Under the pieces are notes generated by a model. The model did no database searches, was not told the origin of the DNA, and saw only the letters and a program-made list of their open reading frames with translations. A stretch of 64,000 nucleotides of DNA, from NCBI RefSeq assembly GCF_029867415.1, contig NW_026705908.1, positions 1 to 64,000 on the forward strand, given 5' to 3'. The stretch comes from Vicia villosa. Taxonomy: Eukaryota; Streptophyta; Magnoliopsida; Fabales; Fabaceae. Numbering within the stretch: the stretch's first letter is position 1; each line of letters begins with the position of its first letter. Position numbers and translations under genes: made by a program. Shown one piece after another: positions 59,572 to 64,000 of this stretch.

Positions 59572-59590
59572 TTTGGCGCCCACCGTGGGG
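59572..59590 (+). promoter_or_regulatory. Primer-binding site of Tat-like element, copy B
   Basis: TTTGGCGCCCACCGTGGGG immediately after the LTR, one base different from copy A over the shared part. Confidence 0.68.
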
Positions 59591-59639
59591 CCTAGGTAAA
59601 ACTTTTTGAGGCCGCATATCTTTTCAGGCATCTTCAACG

Positions 59640-61087
59640 CCAATATGTCTAGAACATCACCCAGCTGTGATGAAACTCCTCCTTACATGACCAATCTACT
59701 TGCCATAGTTGAGGCCCTGAGACAGTAGAATGAGACCTTCTAAGATAGTGTCCAAGTTTTGCAATCCCAAACGGCGCAGGAGGATGAAGTCCGAGAATAG
59801 CCTCTTGATATTCAACCGTTGGCAGAAGCTGTATGGGAAAATACGGTGTCGGACAACTTCAAGCCTCCTCATTTACTGTCTTTCGACAGAAAAAGAAATC
59901 CTCTAGAGCATATCACTGCAGTCAACAATCAGACAACTATAGTTGGCGCTTCATATTCCCTGAAGTGCAAGTTAATGGTCGGTACTTTCAAGGATGTGGC
60001 GTTGCGATGGTACATGAGTTTGCCCAGGGCTTCTGTCCTAGCGTACCCTAACCTAGCTAAAAAAATGGTCCAACATTTCTCAGCCAACAAGCACGCAAGG
60101 TGTCCACCACCATTCTTTTCAATGTACATCGAGCGCAATCCGAGTCTCTCAGGGAATACATGGCTTGGTTCAACGAGGAACCATTAAAGTTTCCCACCCG
60201 AACCAAGAAATGTTCGTTGGGGCATTTCAGAATGGACTCCAGGAAGGTCATTTCAATGAGTCCTTAGTACAAAAGCTGGCATCTGACATGGAGGAAGTAA
60301 TGAACCGCGTTGATTGTTATATCAAGGGAGAGGAGAGTAACATGGAGAAGCGCCATCGAGATGCCTGGAAAAAACCCCATAACAAACCAGAGAAAGTTAC
60401 TCCCTGGAAGGAAAGACAGAGATTCCTTCCGCACTGTCGTAACATACCAATACCAAATCGGCAATTCAACGATGACGGAGGGGAATCCTTTACTCTTCTT
60501 AATAGCAGAAGATCAGATATCTTGCGCAAGGTGGATCACCCGGGGCTGATAGTCAGGCCAGCTCAGGTGCTGGCAGTCAGGTCGATAACCGACAAGATGG
60601 ATGGACCCTGGTGTTCGTTTCACCGGGTGAAAGTTCACCACATTGAAGATTGTATACAGCTCAAAATAGAAATCGAGACCCTAATTCAACACGGTAAACT
60701 GTTGGCATACGTGAAGGAGGGCAGATCAACAGCTGCAAGAAACGGAAGTCTGGAGCATAAGGAATCCAAAACAGATAGAGCACAACCCAAGAAGGGCAAA
60801 TCTTTAGAAGAAATACACGAGGCCCGCATGTCGCGGCACACCTTAAATACCATTATCGGTGGGATCGCGGGAGGAGGAGAATCTAGTTTAGCCCGATAAC
60901 GTTAAGAACATTTGTTCGTGAAAGTATCCCAAAATGATATCCCAGAAAGTGAGGTCACAGTTTCAACCGTGGTGAGCTTCTCATAAAAAGATTTTAAAGG
61001 GGTATTGCCTCATGAGAACGATCCAATGGTTATCAAGGTTTATATCAAGAATTAGAGCGTCAAGAGAGTACTCATTGACCCCAGAAC
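59640..61087 (+). pseudogene. Broken Tat-like gag and protease start (copy B)
   Basis: A nearly full-length gag in two frames. The first part (59819-60187) carries the capsid-like domain, with SLKCKLMVGTFKDVALRWYM and LPRASVLAYPNLAKKMVQHF. A frame change near 60170 leads to 60165-60899, which has SDMEEVMNRVDCYIKGEESN and the knuckle-like CSFHRVKVHHIEDC. The start codon region around 59645 reads ATGTCTAGAACA; stops at 59726 and 59795 interrupt the N-terminal part. After a stop near 60897 the sequence runs on to the protease start (VLIDPRT-like at about 61067-61087), cut off at the same point as copy A. Not functional. Confidence 0.82.
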
Positions 61088-61642
61088 TTATCGTGAAAAT
61101 GGAACAAATATGAAGTTCATTTAGTTTGTGAAGCTATGAAAAAGAAATACAAAGGTGGATGAAGTTTCCAGAACAACTTCATACATCTTATATTTTTTTC
61201 CATAGTTACGCAAACTAAATATATGATAGCCAAGCATGCGTTTTATTAAGGTGGTGAAGCCGAATCTGAAAAAAAATCATGACAACAAACATTTATCTAC
61301 AACAACAACATGCAACAACAACAAAGCTTATGACGATGAAGAGAAAAAAATATTATGACAATCATGTGAAAAACATCTTGTTTGTGAAGCTATGAAGAGT
61401 AATTACAAGGTGGATGAAGTTTTCATCATAGCTTCGTGATTCTTGTACTTTTTCCATAGCTACACAAACAATATGTACCATAGCCAAAGTATGGTCTTTG
61501 TTAAGGTAGTAAAGATTAATATGAAAAAATGAGAACAATTAATCAACAAAAACAACATGCAACAAACGAGATAATGGATATCTATCTAACAATAAGATGT
61601 AAGAAGAAGAATACCTTAACATAGGAAGCACAAGATTCACGG

Positions 61643-62445
61643 TGTTTACCCAGAAAACTGGTAAACAAGCGCTAGTTTCCTTTTTAAAGGTTACTTTGCG
61701 GAGTCAACTAGAATACTCCAGGACTGATTGCTTTATTTTTTTATATTATGTGTATCTGATTTGTATTAAACGTAAATAGTGACTTTAACGTAAAAGTAAG
61801 CACTGAAATTAAAGGCTTTAAGGTAAATCAAAGCAATAAAAAGGGCAGTAAATGTGCACTGAAAGATAAAATGTAATGTAAAATGATTGCATTTAATTAA
61901 ACTGGTACGCATACGTACATTCCAAAGTTGCACTCGTTACTCATTGCGCAGAGATTTGAGTTTACTTGTGTTTATGTAGAAAATGCGGACCTCTAACTAT
62001 TCCTATAAAACTTGCTTAAATAGAGAATAAAAATAACTACTACTAACGGTCGACTGATTATCAGTCAACACGTGTCTTCGACATGCAAGATCTTCAATTG
62101 TGAGACTTCCACGTGTCTTGTGAGAACTGCCAGAAAACTGCCTGGAACTGCTCCTTAACTTCTACTGCTTCTCGACTTCCACTTCAGTTTCTGCAGCCAA
62201 AAATCCTTAAGTCTTCGCATCCTTTTGGTCTGGTCGAACGCTAAATCCTCAGACGATCTTCCTAGTCGAACAGCTTCGACTACTAAACGTTATTTGGTCG
62301 AATCGCTTCGACCCAACTGGTAATGTAGATATTAACTTGAGGCCCAATTACCAATTTAGGGCCTTTTTTACCAAATTGAGGCCCAATTGCCAATTTTGGG
62401 CCTTAGTTGCCCATTTATTTAGTAAGTCGAAATCCTAGGGTAACA
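61643..62445. mobile_element. Small solo LTR, duplication CACGG
   Basis: 803 bp from TGTTTACCCAG to GGGTAACA with near-matching terminal inverted bases, flanked by CACGG (61638-61642, 62446-62450). Family uncertain; length and TTCGA-rich U3-like part suggest a Ty1/copia element of the Maximus/SIRE type. Contains palindromes AGTCGAACAGCTTCGACT (62264-62281) and GGTCGAATCGCTTCGACC (62296-62313). Confidence 0.85.
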
Positions 62446-62461
62446 CACGGCTAATGGATAA

Positions 62462-62484
62462 GAAGAAGAAGAAGAAGAAGAAGA
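62462..62484. repeat. (GAA)n microsatellite
   Basis: Seven to eight AGA/GAA units inside the third CACTA-like copy; copies one and two have only two to three. Confidence 0.85.
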
Positions 62485-62827
62485 GAAAAAATGGATGCTA
62501 GGGTTTAACTGTGAAGGAAACGGCGCTACTGTCAATAAGTGAGAGTTAATTCGCTTATATAGGGGTAAATTAGTTCACATCAGTTATCTATCAACCGTAT
62601 TGATATGTACTTATTTATTATAAATATATCACTGATCAGTGGTTTTCACACGTATTTTTACCGCTATTTTTAGTTATCTTTAAGTATTTTATTTTATGTT
62701 TTAATTTATTATTCGTCATTTTATGCTTTGGTTTTGTGTTTAAGTGTTTGCAGACTCAGATGAATGAAGTGGAGAAAATCAGTGCGAAACGTGAAGAAAT
62801 TGATGAAAAAGCACCTGGCCTGGCCAA

Positions 62828-63100
62828 ATGCGTCTCCACACGCGTGTGGAGCCTGTACAAGTACATCCTGCTGCTCAAACGCGTCCCCAGACGCGTGTGG
62901 AAGTGAAATATTGAGGTCTGCTGACCAAACGCGTGCCCAGACGCGTCCCAGGCCACCAAACGCGTGCCCAGGCACGTCCCAGACCACCAGACGCGTGCCC
63001 ACACGCGTCCCAGAAGCCAAAACTGCAAAAGAAATGCCTTCCCCTGCCAGGACGCGTCCCAGGACGCGTGTCACAGCACCAGACGCGTGTCCACACGCGT
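62828..63100 (+). repeat. Seven pairs of ACGCGT-type boxes, 12 bp apart
   Basis: Pairs start at 62828/62840, 62879/62891, 62929/62941, 62960/62972, 62991/63003, 63052/63064 and 63083/63095. Spacing within pairs is always 12 bp. Two of the 14 boxes are variants (ATGCGT, GCACGT). Pair-to-pair distance is 31, 31, 31, 50, 51 or 61 bp. Confidence 0.92.
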
Positions 63101-63349
63101 GTGCACGTGATTTTTGGGCCTGTTTTGCTGAAAAGCCCAGAATGACAGTAATAAAAGAACCAGAATGCGTTTGGACAAGGGTTCGACGAATTTGGGAGCG
63201 AAAATACATTAGAGAGGCTGGAGAATTCAAGATTGATGCAAGGATTGAAGAATTCTATGAGCTTTTGCCATTGAAGATTGGATTTCCTTCATTTATCTGT
63301 AATGTCTACAATTTACACTATGGTTTTTGTTAATTCTATGTGTAGCTAA

Positions 63350-63370
63350 ACCCCCCATTGCTAGGGGGGT
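63350..63370 (+). other. Short GC-rich hairpin in Athila-like LTR
   Basis: ACCCCCC (63350-63356) pairs with GGGGGGT (63364-63370) around the loop ATTGCTA. AT-rich sequence follows. It could affect transcript ending, but this is a guess. Confidence 0.6.
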
Positions 63371-64000
63371 GATCTTGATTCTGAATGTGATAACTTTATT
63401 TCTTTGATGCAATAATAATTTGGTTTTCATATAATTGGTTTGTTTTACATCTGTTCTTTATGCCTTAACCGTCGGAAAAACGGATAATGAATTTGTATGA
63501 ATAAGTATAGCTGGATAGCAATTGTTCATTGACATGAGTAAGAACATAGGATAATAATTATCACCTAGGACTAGGGATATTTTATCTTAACCGGAAATTC
63601 TTGGTATTGGAATGCTTGATCATAATTATAATTATCTATGGACATAGTAATTAGGTTGTGACGTCAAAGATCTTTTCACTAAGGCCTTAGGATTAGATAT
63701 TCTTGGGAACCGGTAATCAATTGTGAAACTATGTTATTGCATTGAGAAGGATAGTTGTTACAGGAAGAATCATTCACCGACCCCTAGCAATCTACTCATC
63801 TCTGTTCATCGTTCTATTATTCTGTTTATTTACTTTATTTGCAAAACCAATCAAAACAACCTTTTGAACTTTTGTTTAATTGAAACACTGATAAAACTCT
63901 ATATCGTCAAGCAGTCCTTGAGATTCGATACTTGGGATTTTCCCATTACTACTACATAGGTGAAAATAGTACACTTGCTATTTTCCTATCAATCACAACG

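Larger units (their letters stand above)
61088..62632. mobile_element. CACTA-like remnant without left end, third copy
   Basis: Matches 57746-58440, including the duplicated foldback (about 61123-61215, 61379-61470). Interrupted at 61643-62445 by a solo LTR and ended at 62633 by another. The bases after the second LTR (63992-64000, ATCACAACG) continue it, so a third composite copy probably extends beyond the window. Confidence 0.68.
62633..63991 (+). mobile_element. Solo LTR, Athila-like, duplication ATCAC
   Basis: 1359 bp from TGATCAGTGG to TTTTCCTATCA, flanked by ATCAC (62628-62632, 63992-63996), and the host sequence continues after it. The TGTAGCTAAACCCCCC...GGGGGGTGATC segment at 63340-63374 is, as I recall, typical of Athila-group LTRs, which favours plus orientation. 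Overlapping frames on both strands at 62721-63333 come from the ACGCGT repeat and are not genes. Confidence 0.88.

Noticed and set aside
62721..63333. Frames of 169 and 189 residues on opposite strands
   Set aside because: Both come from the ACGCGT repeat inside a solo LTR; neither has a recognisable domain.
1..64000. CRISPR array
   Set aside because: Repeats with spacers here are hairpin arrays inside LTRs of a plant genome; repeats vary and there are no cas genes.

Overview
This window is plant nuclear DNA made almost entirely of nested LTR retrotransposons. I found no host protein gene, no rRNA gene and no convincing functional tRNA gene. Very long LTRs, an Ogre-type primer-binding site (TGGCGACTCTGCTGGGGA on the element strand) and the mix of Ogre, Tat-like and Tekay chromovirus sequence suggest a large-genome legume, most likely of tribe Fabeae (Vicia, Pisum, Lathyrus or Lens type). 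That placement is inference from the repeat content.

Layout. 1-6713: the 5' leader, primer-binding site and 6.2-kb 5' LTR of an Ogre-type element on the minus strand; the rest lies outside the window. 6714-11090: the 3' part of another Ogre-type LTR (+). 11091-21947: a pyrimidine-rich 13-bp minisatellite with a higher-order period near 1.8 kb, interrupted by two solo Ogre-type LTRs in opposite orientations (12304-15551, duplication CCTCT; 18041-21404, duplication CTCTC). 21948-25313: a chromovirus-type LTR fragment, a CACTA-like remnant, an Ogre LTR end, a Tat-like LTR and a broken gag. 25314-57015: a large nest inside that gag. 57016-64000: the rest of the gag, then a second copy of the composite [CACTA-like, Ogre LTR end, Tat-like LTR, gag] and the start of a third, holding two more solo LTRs (61643-62445, CACGG; 62633-63991, ATCAC).

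The nest at 25314-57015 is a chromovirus-type solo LTR split into five pieces by four insertions: a full Tekay-type element (25814-45495, ATAAC), two Ogre-type solo LTRs (45945-49130, AATGT; 50335-54315, CTATC) and a chromovirus-type solo LTR (54493-56810, AATGG). The Tekay element's left LTR is split again by the youngest insertion, a gag-only Ogre derivative (26581-38048, CTTAT). Its two 3150-bp LTRs look almost identical. It has an intact 510-residue gag reading frame but no protease, reverse transcriptase, RNase H or integrase, so it must borrow these from an autonomous relative.

The most interesting signals are not genes. First, nearly every Ogre-type LTR, and the 3' region of the gag-only element, holds an array of small hairpins in which the loop is constant while the two stem arms change together. 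Second, several unrelated LTR families carry pairs of short CpG-containing boxes at fixed spacing: GAAATCGATTTC pairs 21 bp apart (five of five), ACGCGT-type pairs 12 bp apart (seven of seven), and CGCGGCGC-type pairs 18-19 bp apart. Third, four Ogre-type LTRs carry tRNA-like A-box/B-box modules in the sense orientation 0.6-1.2 kb downstream of a TATA box. Fourth, seven LTR ends contain a PBS-like sequence a few tens of bases inside the LTR terminus.

Boundaries rest on TG...CA ends and 5-bp target duplications read by eye. Family names come from motifs, not database searches.
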